A stretch of DNA of 64,000 nt from Dongia deserti. GTDB taxonomy: Bacteria > Pseudomonadota > Alphaproteobacteria > Dongiales > Dongiaceae. The position numbers and the translations under genes are program-made. Shown here piece by piece: positions 1 through 9,029 of the stretch. The stretch covers positions 124,001-188,000 of the forward strand of contig NZ_QORW01000005.1 in NCBI RefSeq assembly GCF_003574735.1, in the 5' to 3' direction. The notes beneath the pieces were generated by a model. That model saw nothing but the letters and a program-made list of their open reading frames with translations. It was not told where the DNA came from and made no database searches. Numbering within the stretch: position 1 is the stretch's first letter; each line of letters starts with the position of its first letter.

Positions 1-192
1 CGGCATGTTGAGATAGGATTCGCGCGACGGCGCGGGGCCGATGCACACACTCTCATCGGCAAGACGCACATGCATGGCGTCGGCGTCGGCAACGGAATGC
101 ACGGCGACCGTACGAATGCCCATCTCGCGGCAGGCGCGATGGATGCGAAGCGCAATCTCTCCGCGATTGGCGATCAGGATCTTTTCAAACAT
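1..192 (-). CDS. accC: Biotin carboxylase subunit of acetyl-CoA carboxylase, N-terminal fragment
   Basis: Only the first 64 codons are in the window; the gene runs off the left edge. The start reads [20 protein letters not shown], the signature opening of the biotin carboxylase N-terminal domain. AccC carboxylates the biotin carried on AccB using ATP and bicarbonate, the first half-reaction of malonyl-CoA formation in the cytoplasm. It lies 15 bases downstream of accB on the same strand, the usual accB-accC operon order. Identification is by the conserved N-terminus and neighbourhood; the ATP-grasp domain cannot be seen here. Confidence 0.95.
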   Translation of the reverse strand, partial: MFEKILIANRGEIALRIHRACREMGIRTVAVHSVADADAMHVRLADESVCIGPAPSRESYLNMP

Positions 193-207
193 CGCCTGAT
201 GCCGATC

Positions 208-651
208 CTAGGCGATGACCATCAGCGGCTCGCCGAACTCCACCGGCTGGCCGTCCTGGACCAGGATCTGGGTGATCGTGCCGGCATGGGGCGCCGGAAT
301 CGGGTTCATCACCTTCATGGCTTCGATGATGAGGATGGTCTGCCCCTTGGCGACCCGATCGCCGACCTTCACAAACGCGGGGGAATTCGGCTCAGGTGCC
401 AGATACGCTGTGCCTACCATGGGTGAGGACACGGACCCAGCGGCTGGTACATCGGCGGCCGGCGCTACCGCGGCGGCAGGCGCGGCAACCGGAGCTGCAG
501 CCGGGGAGGCTACAACCAGCGGACCGCTTGCGCCGGCATTCACGCGGATGCGGGCATCGTCGGTCTCGAACTCGATCTCGGTGAGGCCGGTCTCCTTGAG
601 GAGCTTGGCCAGCTTGCGGATCAATGCCTCATCGATGTCGAACTTGGTCAT
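208..651 (-). CDS. accB: Biotin carboxyl carrier protein of acetyl-CoA carboxylase
   Basis: The 147-residue protein carries the biotin group between carboxylase and carboxyltransferase in fatty acid synthesis. The N-terminal segment (1-40) resembles other AccB proteins, followed by an Ala/Pro-rich flexible linker (about 43-72) and a C-terminal biotinyl domain with the biotinylation motif EAMKVMNPI, Lys113 being the modified residue. An upstream in-frame extension exists, but the ATG at 651 overlaps the aroQ stop codon by four bases (ATGA) and gives the normal AccB N-terminus ([15 protein letters not shown]). Translational coupling with aroQ is likely. Confidence 0.97.
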   Translation of the reverse strand: MTKFDIDEALIRKLAKLLKETGLTEIEFETDDARIRVNAGASGPLVVASPAAAPVAAPAAAVAPAADVPAAGSVSSPMVGTAYLAPEPNSPAFVKVGDRVAKGQTILIIEAMKVMNPIPAPHAGTITQILVQDGQPVEFGEPLMVIA

Positions 652-1106
652 GCGCGGTCTTTCTCGCTGATCAGCTCCGCCATTGCCTCCAGCGCCAGTA
701 CATAGCCGTGCGCGCCAAAGCCGCAAATCACTCCGGTGGCGGCTTGGCTGGTATAGGTGTGGTGGCGGAAGGCCTCGCGGCGGTGGATGTTGGACAAATG
801 CAGTTCGACCACCGGCTTGTCGGCCATGCGCAGCGCGTCCAACAAGGCGATCGAAGTATGGCCATAGGCGCCGGGGTTGATGACGATGCCGTCCGCGCCG
901 GTGCGCGCCTCCTGGATCCAGGTCACCAGCTCACCTTCCAGATTGGACTGGCGGAAATCGACGGCGAGGCTGAGTTCCTTGGCGCGGCGCGTACATGTGC
1001 GCTCAATATCGGCAAGGGTATCGGTGCCATAGATCGCAGTCTCCCGCACCCCCAGCATGTTGAGGTTCGGGCCGTTCAGAATCAAAACCTTAGGCGGCTT
1101 CGCCAA
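648..1106 (-). CDS. aroQ: Type II 3-dehydroquinate dehydratase
   Basis: AroQ dehydrates 3-dehydroquinate to 3-dehydroshikimate in the shikimate pathway, acting as a small cytoplasmic dodecamer. The protein shows [11 protein letters not shown] at residues 8-18, the catalytic Tyr26 loop, NPGAYGHTS (77-85) and the ELHLSN segment with His103. No ATG fits the family start. A TTG at 1106 preceded by a GGGGAAGG ribosome binding site gives 152 residues, matching the usual length near 150; a 29-residue upstream extension is open but has no family similarity. First gene of the aroQ-accB-accC operon, a conserved alphaproteobacterial arrangement. Confidence 0.95.
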   Translation of the reverse strand: MAKPPKVLILNGPNLNMLGVRETAIYGTDTLADIERTCTRRAKELSLAVDFRQSNLEGELVTWIQEARTGADGIVINPGAYGHTSIALLDALRMADKPVVELHLSNIHRREAFRHHTYTSQAATGVICGFGAHGYVLALEAMAELISEKDRA

Positions 1107-1277
1107 GACCCTTCCCCCGCGGCTGCGAAAATCCGAGTCCTTATAGCGGCGGCCATTGGCCGGCGCAATGCGGGCCGGCGACCGGACCTGCAAGCGCCGC
1201 TCGCACGGGAACGTCTAGCCATGCGCCCCGTTTGGTGGACGAGTGTGTCGCCGCCATACGCAGGATGGGAGTTCGCG

Positions 1278-1688
1278 ATGAGCTATCATGTCGGGCGCCT
1301 GATCGACCACGTCCACCTCAAAGTGAAGGATCTCCCGGCCAGCCGCCGGTTCTATGACGCCGTGCTGGACGCCCTTGGATTGCCGCCAGCGCAGGACTAT
1401 GGCGAGCTTATTGAAGCGGACGAGCTGTGCCTCAGTCACGGCGAACCGGTCACCAGCGGGCTGCACCTCGCGTTCCAGGCGGCGGATCGAGATGCAGTCC
1501 ACCGCTTCCATGCAGCGGCGCTAACAGCCGGCGGCCGCGACAACGGCGCTCCCGGCGAACGGCACTATCATCCCGGTTACTACGGTGCCTTTGTGCTCGA
1601 TCCTGACGGCAACAATATCGAGGCGGTCTGTCACGGACCGATCGAGCGATCGGCTCCGTCTGTCGTCATCACACGCGTGAAAAGCTAG
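1278..1688 (+). CDS. VOC family (glyoxalase/bleomycin resistance-like) protein
   Basis: A 136-residue vicinal-oxygen-chelate fold protein. It begins with the first beta strand DHVHLKVKDLPASRRFY and ends with the second metal-ligand strand DPDGNNIEAVCHGP. Candidate metal ligands are the His in HVHLKV, the His in LHLAFQ and the Glu in NNIEAV, typical of VOC metalloenzymes; the substrate is unknown. The ATG at 1278 follows an AGGATGGGAG ribosome binding site; an in-frame ATG at 1221 is possible but adds no similarity. It is divergent from aroQ and convergent with the DsbA-like gene. Confidence 0.85.
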   Translation: MSYHVGRLIDHVHLKVKDLPASRRFYDAVLDALGLPPAQDYGELIEADELCLSHGEPVTSGLHLAFQAADRDAVHRFHAAALTAGGRDNGAPGERHYHPGYYGAFVLDPDGNNIEAVCHGPIERSAPSVVITRVKS

Positions 1689-1697
1689 CGGCGCCGG

Positions 1698-2447
1698 CTA
1701 GCCGGCCTGGGCCCGCGCGGCCGAGACCAGCTCCTTCATATCGTCCAGCGAAACAGCGCCGGGAACCAGCTGCTTTCCGAACAGGAAACCCGGCGTTCCG
1801 GTGATGTCGAGCGCCGCGGCGAGGGATTCGTTGGCCTGCAAAAGGCCCAGGATGGCGGGATCCTGCATGTCAGTCGCCAGTCGTGCCCGATCGGCACCAA
1901 CCGATGCGGCGAGGTCCAATAGCGTGGCCTGATCGAACGAGCCCTTGTGGGACATGAAAGCCGTGTGCACTTGCTCGTATTTGCCCTGGCGGTGCGCAGC
2001 CAGCGCGACCTTCGCCGCGACGACCGACTCAGGACCGAGGATCGGGAACTCCTTGAACACGAGCTTGATGTTGGGGTCGTCCTTCAGCAGCTGCATCAGC
2101 GAATCCGCAACCCGCTTGCAGTAAGGGCAGCGATAGTCGAAGAACTCGACCACCGTGACATCACCCTGCAGATTGCCGAGCACCGGATCGGCCGGATTGT
2201 TGAAAATCTGATCCTGCTGCACGTCTAGCGCCTGCTGGGCCTCGTCCTTTTTGCGACGCTCCTCTTTTGCCTGCGCGAGCCTGAGCGCAGTCATCACCTC
2301 TTCGGGATGGTTCTTTAGGTATTGCGAGATCTGCTGATCGATGGAGGTCGGGACCTCCGCGGCGTTGCGGGCGACCGCAAACTCCTTGAAGGCGTAGCCG
2401 CCGATGGCGGCAAGGAACAGGGCAAGTGCGATCAGGATCGCGCGCAT
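1698..2447 (-). CDS. DsbA-family periplasmic thiol oxidoreductase
   Basis: The 249-residue protein has an N-terminal hydrophobic segment (3-19) acting as signal or anchor, then a charged helical region (about 30-80). A thioredoxin-like DsbA domain follows with the redox motif CPYC at Cys107-Cys110 and the cis-proline loop TGTPGF (Pro219). It resembles the DsbA/DsbG-like DSBA_2 group (Com1-like) that forms or isomerises disulfides in exported proteins. The start at 2447 places the hydrophobic segment at the N-terminus; an upstream in-frame extension of 14 residues is less likely. Transcribed in the same direction as the upstream M48 protease gene, with an 84-base gap. Confidence 0.9.
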   Translation of the reverse strand: MRAILIALALFLAAIGGYAFKEFAVARNAAEVPTSIDQQISQYLKNHPEEVMTALRLAQAKEERRKKDEAQQALDVQQDQIFNNPADPVLGNLQGDVTVVEFFDYRCPYCKRVADSLMQLLKDDPNIKLVFKEFPILGPESVVAAKVALAAHRQGKYEQVHTAFMSHKGSFDQATLLDLAASVGADRARLATDMQDPAILGLLQANESLAAALDITGTPGFLFGKQLVPGAVSLDDMKELVSAARAQAG

Positions 2448-2531
2448 GGGGATCACGTCTTTCAACAGGGAAGCAGCCGCCGATAGCATAGCGGCCCGGG
2501 CAGGGGCCGCGCCACCCGCATCACGAACTTG

Positions 2532-3932
2532 TCAATCTTCCTCGGCCTGGTCGGCGGCGAACTGGATGTCCTGGGCCTTTAGCCAACCCGGAGAGCCTAC
2601 CTTGAGGCCCTGCAGGGCGCGTTCGGCGAACCGCTTGGCGTCCTTGTTCTTGCCGCGGGCCAAGAACTCCTCCGCCTGGGCCAAGTCCGCCATGGGCGTG
2701 TTGCCGGACCGGCCGTAAGCCGTCGCCAGCAGATGGAACGCGCGAGCGTTCTTCGGCTCCAGCCGCACGACTTCGTTGAGGTTTGTAATTGCCGGTTCGA
2801 GCAGCGCCGGGTGCTCCAATCCCACCTGCGTTTCCGCCAGTTCCATGCGGATCAAAGGTTCCTGCGGGGCAAGATCAAGGGCCTGCTGATAGAGCGGCAG
2901 GGCCTCAGCAAGACGGCCGCGGTCATAGAGAATCTGCGCCTTCTGCTCGATGAAGAACGGATCATTCGGCGCTTCGGCCAGCAGGCTGTCCATCGCCGCG
3001 AGCGCTTCCTCGGTGCGCGATGCGCGGAAATAGGCGATCGCGCGGGCATAACGGGCCGCGACCCTCTGATCCTTCTCCGGATACTTGGTCATGACACGGC
3101 TCAGCGGCTCGAGATAGCCGATCAGCTTCGCCAGCATCCGTTCGTGGCGCTCGACCAGTTCCGGTGGGTCCTTGGCATCGGCGTAAGGTGATGCCCGCAG
3201 CGCCGCCTCGGCAGAATCCACCCGCGAGGTCGTGAGCGGGTGCGTGCGCATGTAGGGATCCTGGTTGATCGCGGAAAGCGCTTCCTGCCGCGCCAATACG
3301 CGGAAGAAATCGACCATGCCCTTCGGCGACTGATGCGTTGCTTCGAGCAGACCGAACGCGGCCTGATCGGCGGCGCCCTCCTGGGCCTGCGAATATTGCA
3401 GCAGGTTTCGCTGCGCGATGCTCTGGCCCAGCGTCGCAGCGCCGACGCCAGCCTCGCCACTACCGGTGGCCACACCGATGGCGACGCCCGCCAGAATGCC
3501 GATGATCGACTCGATGGTACGGTTTTCCAGCTCCTCCTTCTGGCGCGCCAGGTGGCCGCCCACAATATGACCGGTCTCGTGCGCGATGACGCCGATCACT
3601 TCGTTCGGAGCCTTGGTCTCCGTCAGCAGCCCGGTATGGATGAAGATCTGCATGCCGTTGGAGACGAATGCATTGAGCCGCTTGTCGTTGATGATGTGGA
3701 CCTGCACCGCCGAGGTATCGAGGCCTGCCGCGGCGAAGATCGGATCCGCATAAGCCCGCAGGGTCGCCTCAATCTCAGCATCGCGGATCAGGCTGAGCCG
3801 GCGCGACTGGGCCTCGGCCTCGAACACTGGGGCAAGAGCCAGGGAAGCGGCCAGGACAAGGCCGATGGCACGCCGCGCCGCGCTTCGGGGGCCCGGCAGG
3901 GGTCGGGCTGGAGGCCGGTTGATCACATCCAT
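2532..3932 (-). CDS. Periplasmic M48 family metalloprotease with TPR repeats (BepA-like)
   Basis: A 466-residue secreted zinc protease. The signal segment is at about 21-42, the zinc motif HETGH at 118-122, GGHLAR just after it, and a third-ligand Glu in QEGAADQAAF (about residue 185). The C-terminal part (about 290-440) carries tetratricopeptide-like helices. This order matches BepA (YfgC)-type proteases that monitor outer-membrane protein assembly; in many alphaproteobacteria the gene lies beside a DsbA-like gene, as here. It is divergent from the GGT-like gene across 60 bases. The protease call is secure; the BepA role is by analogy. Confidence 0.93.
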   Translation of the reverse strand: MDVINRPPARPLPGPRSAARRAIGLVLAASLALAPVFEAEAQSRRLSLIRDAEIEATLRAYADPIFAAAGLDTSAVQVHIINDKRLNAFVSNGMQIFIHTGLLTETKAPNEVIGVIAHETGHIVGGHLARQKEELENRTIESIIGILAGVAIGVATGSGEAGVGAATLGQSIAQRNLLQYSQAQEGAADQAAFGLLEATHQSPKGMVDFFRVLARQEALSAINQDPYMRTHPLTTSRVDSAEAALRASPYADAKDPPELVERHERMLAKLIGYLEPLSRVMTKYPEKDQRVAARYARAIAYFRASRTEEALAAMDSLLAEAPNDPFFIEQKAQILYDRGRLAEALPLYQQALDLAPQEPLIRMELAETQVGLEHPALLEPAITNLNEVVRLEPKNARAFHLLATAYGRSGNTPMADLAQAEEFLARGKNKDAKRFAERALQGLKVGSPGWLKAQDIQFAADQAEED

Positions 3933-3992
3933 GGTCCTACTTATGCTCGCCGCCGAATCGTTAAAACCTTAAAGTCGAGCGGAGTTTCCTCT

Positions 3993-5678
3993 ATGTCCGT
4001 GCGCCATCATATCGGCCGGGGCCCATCGGGCAAGGCAAACACACCTCCCACGGGGGCCACCGGAATGGGGCGGCGACCGGCCTTCAGGCGTACCCTGGGC
4101 ATCGCGGGAGGCCTCGTGGGGGCGGTCCTGGCGATTGCGGCCTGCTCGCGTGGGGGCGCCCAATATGCCGGCGAGCTTTTTGAGGTGGACGATTTTTATG
4201 GCGGCATTGTGGCCGACGAGCCCCGTGCCGCCCTGGTGGGCCGCGAGGTCCTGAACGCCGGGGGCAATGCGGCGGACGCGGTGGCAGCCGCCTATTTCGT
4301 CATGTCCGCGACCATGCCATCGACCGCTGGACTGGGCGGCGGCGGCATCTGCGTCGTGCACCGCGGGGAAGAAGACAGAATCGCGAGCGAGGTGTTGGAC
4401 TTCCTGCCGCGGGCCGCCGCCGGCGGCTTGGTCGCGGTGCCGGCCTCGGCGCGCGGGATGGCCGCACTGTCGGCGCGTTATGGCAAGCTCCCGTGGGCCC
4501 AATTGGTGGCGCCGGCGGAGTCGATCGCACAGACCGGCGAGGCCGCCAGCCGTGCGCTGGCGCGCGACGTGGCACTGGCCGAGCGAAAGCTGCGTGCCGA
4601 TCCGCAGATGGCCGGGTTGTTCACGCGCGCCGATGGCAGCATGCTCGGGGAAGGCGACAATCTGCGGCAGCCCGAGCTGGCCGGCGTGCTTGGGCAGATC
4701 AGGGCCAAGGGGCCGAACGAGCTCTATGGCGGCGTGTTGGGGCAGCAATTGGCGGCAAGCGCCCAGGCGATCGGCGCGCCTCTGACCATCGAGGATTTGC
4801 GCGGCGTCCAAGCGAAATTCTACAAGCCGCTCGCGATCAAGTGGGGTGACCAGCAGGTTTTCCTGCCGCAGCCGCCGGCAGCCGGCGGTGTCTCGGTCGC
4901 GCAAATGCTGAAAGCGCTGGATGGAGCCGACGACAACAATCGCGCCGCCTTCCTGGCCGATGCCAGCCTGCGGCTAACCGCCAATCGCGCTCAATGGATG
5001 CAGCCGAACGGCGACGTAACACAGCCGAGCGACACATTGATTTCCGACCAGCATGTCGCGCAGGTGATGCAGGGTCATCAGTCCGGCCGCGGGACGCCCG
5101 CAGCGAGCCTTCCATTCCCGGCGCAGCGCGTGCCGGAGAACCCGTTCGCGGCGGGTATCGTCGCGGTTGATGCGGAAGGGCTGGGAGTCGCGTGCAACTT
5201 CACCATGAACGCCTTGTTCGGCGCGGGTCGCATCGCGCAAGGAACAGGGATAATTCTCGCACCGGCGCCCTCCGACCGGGGCTTCGGCTTCTCGGCGCTG
5301 GCTCCGATGATCATGGCCAACGATAACAACGGCGAACTCTACTACGCCTCCGCGACGTCAGGCGGCATGGCCGGCGTGCTGGCCCAGGCGGAGCTGCTCT
5401 ATGCGGTGACGAAGGAACGTGTGCCACTGGAGGCTGCGATGCTCCGCTCGCGCGTCTATCACGGTGTTGATCCGGACGTGGTCTATTTCGATGTCAGCGG
5501 CGACGACAATCCGTCAGCCGCATTGTCTGCCGCCGGCTATCAGGCCGAGCAAAGAGAGGCGCTTGGCCGCGTCAACGCGATCTTCTGCCCGCGCGGCACG
5601 CCAAGCGACCCGGATTCATGCCAGCTGCGCAATGACTATCGCGGCAACGGCCTGGCCACCCTGGTGAGCGGCAGGTAG
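3993..5678 (+). CDS. Gamma-glutamyltransferase-family lipoprotein, probably catalytically inactive
   Basis: A 561-residue protein with a lipoprotein signal (lipobox ending at Cys51 in LAIAAC) and full-length GGT-family similarity. It has GGNAADAVAAAYFVM (90-104), PSTAGLGGGG (109-118), a VACNFTMNALFG block (399-410) and SGGMAGV near the C-terminus. The N-terminal nucleophile motif, normally TTH before the SVVD strand, reads AAGIVAVD here (386-393), so the catalytic threonine is alanine. The substrate-carboxylate arginine of the DFRE motif is also replaced (DFLPR). Autoprocessing and transpeptidation should therefore be lost. It may bind gamma-glutamyl compounds or have another role. Seven bases separate it from the downstream aminotransferase, suggesting an operon. 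Confidence 0.85.
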   Translation: MSVRHHIGRGPSGKANTPPTGATGMGRRPAFRRTLGIAGGLVGAVLAIAACSRGGAQYAGELFEVDDFYGGIVADEPRAALVGREVLNAGGNAADAVAAAYFVMSATMPSTAGLGGGGICVVHRGEEDRIASEVLDFLPRAAAGGLVAVPASARGMAALSARYGKLPWAQLVAPAESIAQTGEAASRALARDVALAERKLRADPQMAGLFTRADGSMLGEGDNLRQPELAGVLGQIRAKGPNELYGGVLGQQLAASAQAIGAPLTIEDLRGVQAKFYKPLAIKWGDQQVFLPQPPAAGGVSVAQMLKALDGADDNNRAAFLADASLRLTANRAQWMQPNGDVTQPSDTLISDQHVAQVMQGHQSGRGTPAASLPFPAQRVPENPFAAGIVAVDAEGLGVACNFTMNALFGAGRIAQGTGIILAPAPSDRGFGFSALAPMIMANDNNGELYYASATSGGMAGVLAQAELLYAVTKERVPLEAAMLRSRVYHGVDPDVVYFDVSGDDNPSAALSAAGYQAEQREALGRVNAIFCPRGTPSDPDSCQLRNDYRGNGLATLVSGR

Positions 5679-5685
5679 GGCCGCC

Positions 5686-6846
5686 ATGGTGCTCAAGGTC
5701 GCGCGACGCGGTCGCATCGATCCGTTCATCGTCATGGAAGTGATGCGCGCGGCGGCGGAGCGTGCTGCGAGCGGGGCCGACGTCGTACACCTGGAGGTCG
5801 GCCAACCATCGACGCCGGCGCCGCGCAAGGTGCTGGAAGCGGCGAAGGCTGCGCTCGAGAAGGAGCTGATCGGCTATACACTGGCGCTCGGAATCCCCGA
5901 GCTGCGGGCGCGCATCTCGCGGCACTACAAGGAGTTCTATGGCGCCGATGTGCCGGCGGAGCGCATTGTCGTCACCACCGGCTCGTCCGGCGGGTTCCTG
6001 CTGGCTTTCCTGACGGCGTTCGAGCCGGGCGACCGCGTGGCCCTGGCGAGTCCTGGCTATCCTTGCTACCGCAACATCCTGACCGCGCTCGGCATCGAGC
6101 CGGTGATCGCGCCGATGGAGGCCGACACCAAGTATCAGCCGACGGTTGCCGCGTTGGAACAGGTGCAGCGCGAGACGGGCAAGCATCTGGACGGCCTCAT
6201 CGTCGCAAGCCCGTCGAATCCGGTTGGCGCCATCGTGCCGGACGCGGAGATGCGGGCGCTGGCGAGCTATTGCCGGCAGCGCAGCATCCGCTTCATCTCG
6301 GACGAGATCTATCACGGCATCACCTATGGCGTGGATGCGGTGACCGCTGCGTCGATCGACGACCAGGCGATCGTGGTCAATTCGTTCTCCAAGTATTTCT
6401 CGATGACCGGATGGCGGCTGGGCTGGCTGGTGGTGCCCGAGGACCTGCTGCAGCCGATCGAGCGGTTGGCACAGAACCTCTTCATCTCGCCGCCGACCTT
6501 GTCCCAGCATGCCGGCATCGCTGCCTTCGACGCGCATGACGAATGCCAGGCGAACGTCCGCCGGTACGCCACCAATCGCGAACTGCTGTTGAACGATCTG
6601 CCCGCTGCCGGCTTCGACAAGCTGGTGGCGACCGACGGCGCCTTCTACATCTACGCTGACGTGGCGCGACTCACCAACGACAGCGTCGAGTTCTGTCGTC
6701 GCATGCTGAGCGAGACCGGCGTCGCCGCCACGCCAGGCGTTGATTTCGACGGCCAGCGCGGCCGCGCCACCATGCGCTTCTCCTTCGCGGGCTCGACCGA
6801 GGACATGGCGGAAGCGGTGAAGCGACTCAGGGCGTGGCGGCGGTAG
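5686..6846 (+). CDS. Class I/II PLP-dependent aminotransferase
   Basis: A 386-residue fold-type I aminotransferase of the AspC-like group. Visible landmarks are Tyr64 of the GYTLALG segment, Asn178 in SNPVGAI, Asp206 and Tyr209 in SDEIYHG, and the PLP lysine Lys236 in SFSKYFSMTGWRLGW. It should transfer an amino group between an L-amino acid and a 2-oxo acid; the substrate is not evident. The start at 5686 follows GGTAGGG and lies seven bases after the GGT-like gene, so the two are probably cotranscribed. Family assignment is secure; specificity is unknown. Confidence 0.93.
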   Translation: MVLKVARRGRIDPFIVMEVMRAAAERAASGADVVHLEVGQPSTPAPRKVLEAAKAALEKELIGYTLALGIPELRARISRHYKEFYGADVPAERIVVTTGSSGGFLLAFLTAFEPGDRVALASPGYPCYRNILTALGIEPVIAPMEADTKYQPTVAALEQVQRETGKHLDGLIVASPSNPVGAIVPDAEMRALASYCRQRSIRFISDEIYHGITYGVDAVTAASIDDQAIVVNSFSKYFSMTGWRLGWLVVPEDLLQPIERLAQNLFISPPTLSQHAGIAAFDAHDECQANVRRYATNRELLLNDLPAAGFDKLVATDGAFYIYADVARLTNDSVEFCRRMLSETGVAATPGVDFDGQRGRATMRFSFAGSTEDMAEAVKRLRAWRR

Positions 6847-6918
6847 CGACTGCTTCTTAATCTTTTAATCTTTGGCGTCCTCTGTATTCTCTTTGCGGGG
6901 TAACGGGGGCGCAGATCA

Positions 6919-7887
6919 ATGACTGTTCTTGGTAAGCTGGTCATCATCGCGTTCGCGATCTTGCCTGCGGCGGTGCTAACGGCCTTTCTGGTCAGCCACT
7001 ATCGCAAGCGGATGGGTTGGCGGCTGATTGTGCGCACGCTGTCTTTGGGCGTGATCTCGGGCATGCTGGTGCTGGCGGGCGGCCCCATGATCGGCTGGGC
7101 GACGAGCTTCGCTGCGCCCGGTGTCGAAGCGGCGCTGAGTTCCGCCTTCATCGGGGCTGCCGGACCGGAAGAGCTCGCCAAGTTTCTGCTGCTCTATTTC
7201 ATCGTGCGGGAACATAAGGATTGCGATTCCGGCGGCGATCTGTTCTGCGCCGCCATGCTGCTCGGCCTGGGGTTTGCAGCGCTCGAGAACACGCTCTATC
7301 TGCTGCGCAGCCCCGACTGGCTCGGCCTCGGCACCATGCGGGGCGTGCTCTCGATCCCGGCGCACATGGTGTTCGGGGCCGTCATGGGCTTGTTCGCGGC
7401 GCGTGCCTATCGAGGCCGGGCGCCGGGCCTGAACTGGGCGCTGGCGCTCATCGTGCCGATCCTCGGCCACGGCTTCTATGATTTTCCGCTCATGATGTGG
7501 GACGAGCTGACCTACGTGCCATTCGCGAATCCGAACCAGGTCTGGCGGGAAATGTTCTGGTTCCTGATGGCAGTGCTCATAGCCTCAGGGGCGGCAGCCT
7601 TCCTGATCTGCCGGCGCGAGATGGTTGAGATCTTCGCGCAGGACAGCGAGGACGCGGACGTTCATCTGCCGGCGCACTGGGCGATTCGGCCGTGGCGCTC
7701 GATCGGGACCTTGTTCGTGCTGGCGGGCGCAGCGGTTGGACTCGTTGGGTTGTGGCTCGTGCAATCGGACGAGTATCGCGGCGCCTTCTTGCTGGCACCG
7801 TCGATTTTTCCGCACGCCTTCGGGTGGGTCATGCGTCTGCAGCCGCCGGAGAAAGCGATCGGCGTGCCGCGCATCGCGGAGCGCTAG
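6919..7887 (+). CDS. PrsW-family intramembrane metalloprotease
   Basis: A 322-residue polytopic membrane protein carrying the PrsW signatures: PEELAK (83-88), FAALEN (119-124), His149 in IPAHMVFG and HGFYD (184-188). In Bacillus, PrsW cleaves the anti-sigma factor RsiW within the membrane; alphaproteobacterial relatives are mostly uncharacterised. The C-terminal third has two more hydrophobic stretches around a soluble loop. Its substrate is not indicated by neighbours; an anti-sigma factor is encoded elsewhere in this window (40922-41581), but no link is shown. A 72-base AT-rich gap precedes it. Confidence 0.88.
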   Translation: MTVLGKLVIIAFAILPAAVLTAFLVSHYRKRMGWRLIVRTLSLGVISGMLVLAGGPMIGWATSFAAPGVEAALSSAFIGAAGPEELAKFLLLYFIVREHKDCDSGGDLFCAAMLLGLGFAALENTLYLLRSPDWLGLGTMRGVLSIPAHMVFGAVMGLFAARAYRGRAPGLNWALALIVPILGHGFYDFPLMMWDELTYVPFANPNQVWREMFWFLMAVLIASGAAAFLICRREMVEIFAQDSEDADVHLPAHWAIRPWRSIGTLFVLAGAAVGLVGLWLVQSDEYRGAFLLAPSIFPHAFGWVMRLQPPEKAIGVPRIAER

Positions 7888-7963
7888 CGGTGCAGGTTCG
7901 ATTGCAAAGATCGCGCCGGCAAGCAATTCTGGCTTGCCGTCCACCTGAAGCTGCGAGTCGGGG

Positions 7964-8470
7964 ATGCCGCAACCGACTGTCGCGTTGGACATAGCAGGGA
8001 TCACGTCGCCGCGCATTCATCGGCTGTACGCCTATTGGCAGCATCAATGCGAGCGCCGGGACGGAACGCCGCCAAAGCGCGGCGATATTGCGCCGGATCA
8101 GATCAGGGGCGTGCTGCCCAACATCATGATCGTTGATGTCGAGCGCGATCCCTTGCGTTTTCGTTATCGACTCGTCGGCACGCGGGTGGTGGAATATAAT
8201 GGTCTGGAGTTCACCGGTCGCTACTTGGGCGAGATCGGCTGGCCGGAAGAGCAGGATCTGATCGACAGTTATGCCGCCGTGGTAGAGGGACGCCGACCGG
8301 TGTTCGGGGCCTTCGCATGGGAACTGACAACCGGGCGCATGGGACGATGCGAATTTGCGCGCCTTCCGTTGAGCGAGGACGGCGAGCTAGTGTCGCAGAT
8401 CCTCGCGATGGAAGACTACGATTTCCCGCAGCCAGACGCGCTGCCGAGCGGGGGGCAGACGACACGGTAG
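7964..8470 (+). CDS. PAS-like (PAS_5 family) protein, first tandem copy
   Basis: A 168-residue soluble protein of the alphaproteobacterial single-PAS family, recognisable from LPNIMIVDVERDPLRFRYRLVGTRVVEYNG spread over about residues 51-80 and the GRYLGEIGW element. No output domain is attached. It probably binds a ligand or a partner through the PAS fold; function is unknown. It is a clear paralogue of the next gene (8517-9017), with the RFRYRLVGTRVVE core identical, so the pair arose by tandem duplication. Both are on the plus strand with 46 bases between them. Confidence 0.8.
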   Translation: MPQPTVALDIAGITSPRIHRLYAYWQHQCERRDGTPPKRGDIAPDQIRGVLPNIMIVDVERDPLRFRYRLVGTRVVEYNGLEFTGRYLGEIGWPEEQDLIDSYAAVVEGRRPVFGAFAWELTTGRMGRCEFARLPLSEDGELVSQILAMEDYDFPQPDALPSGGQTTR

Positions 8471-8516
8471 GCGCAAATTTCACTTCACAGCGGGCGGCGG
8501 TGACGTCGTCGACATT

Positions 8517-9017
8517 ATGGTCCATCAGATACACCGGCTCAATATCTCTCAACTCAATTCTCCTCGCATTCGTCGCTTCCGGGACTATTGGCAAGCGCGC
8601 CGCGTGCCGCAGCGCATCGTGCCACTACGTGCGGATCTGGATCCAACGGAGTTGCAGGAGCTGCTGCCCAACATCGTCATCATTGAGGTCGAGCAGAAGC
8701 CGCTTCGATTCCGGTATCGCCTGGTCGGCACGCGCGTGGTCGAGTTCAACAAGCTGGATTTCACCGGCCTTTATCTGGGAACCATCGGCTGGGACGAGGA
8801 GCAGCAGCTGGTCGAGGCCTGCACGGATGTCGTGAAGATCAAGGAACCGCTCTACGGCTTCTATACCTGGACGCAGAAGAACGGCAATATCGGCAAGTGC
8901 GAGTTCGGCCTCTTTCCGTTCAGCCGTGACGGTGAGACGGTGATGCAGCTCTTCGGGATCGAAGACTACGAATTCCCGCGCGTCTATGGCAGCGCGCGAC
9001 CTCGCGCGCTGCCATAG
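8517..9017 (+). CDS. PAS-like (PAS_5 family) protein, second tandem copy
   Basis: A 166-residue paralogue of the preceding gene. It shares LLPNIVIIEVEQKPLRFRYR, the LVGTRVVEFN element and the end segment EDYEFP, but diverges in the first 40 residues and at the C-terminus. It has no catalytic or DNA-binding domain, so it is likely a small sensory or adaptor protein. The ATG at 8517 is the first usable start; the ribosome binding site is weak. It ends 12 bases before the convergent cyclophilin gene. Confidence 0.8.
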   Translation: MVHQIHRLNISQLNSPRIRRFRDYWQARRVPQRIVPLRADLDPTELQELLPNIVIIEVEQKPLRFRYRLVGTRVVEFNKLDFTGLYLGTIGWDEEQQLVEACTDVVKIKEPLYGFYTWTQKNGNIGKCEFGLFPFSRDGETVMQLFGIEDYEFPRVYGSARPRALP

Positions 9018-9029
9018 CCCGGCGGCCGA

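Noticed and set aside
438-527. Ala/Pro repeats in accB as a possible sequence repeat
   Set aside because: This is the ordinary flexible linker of biotin carboxyl carrier proteins.
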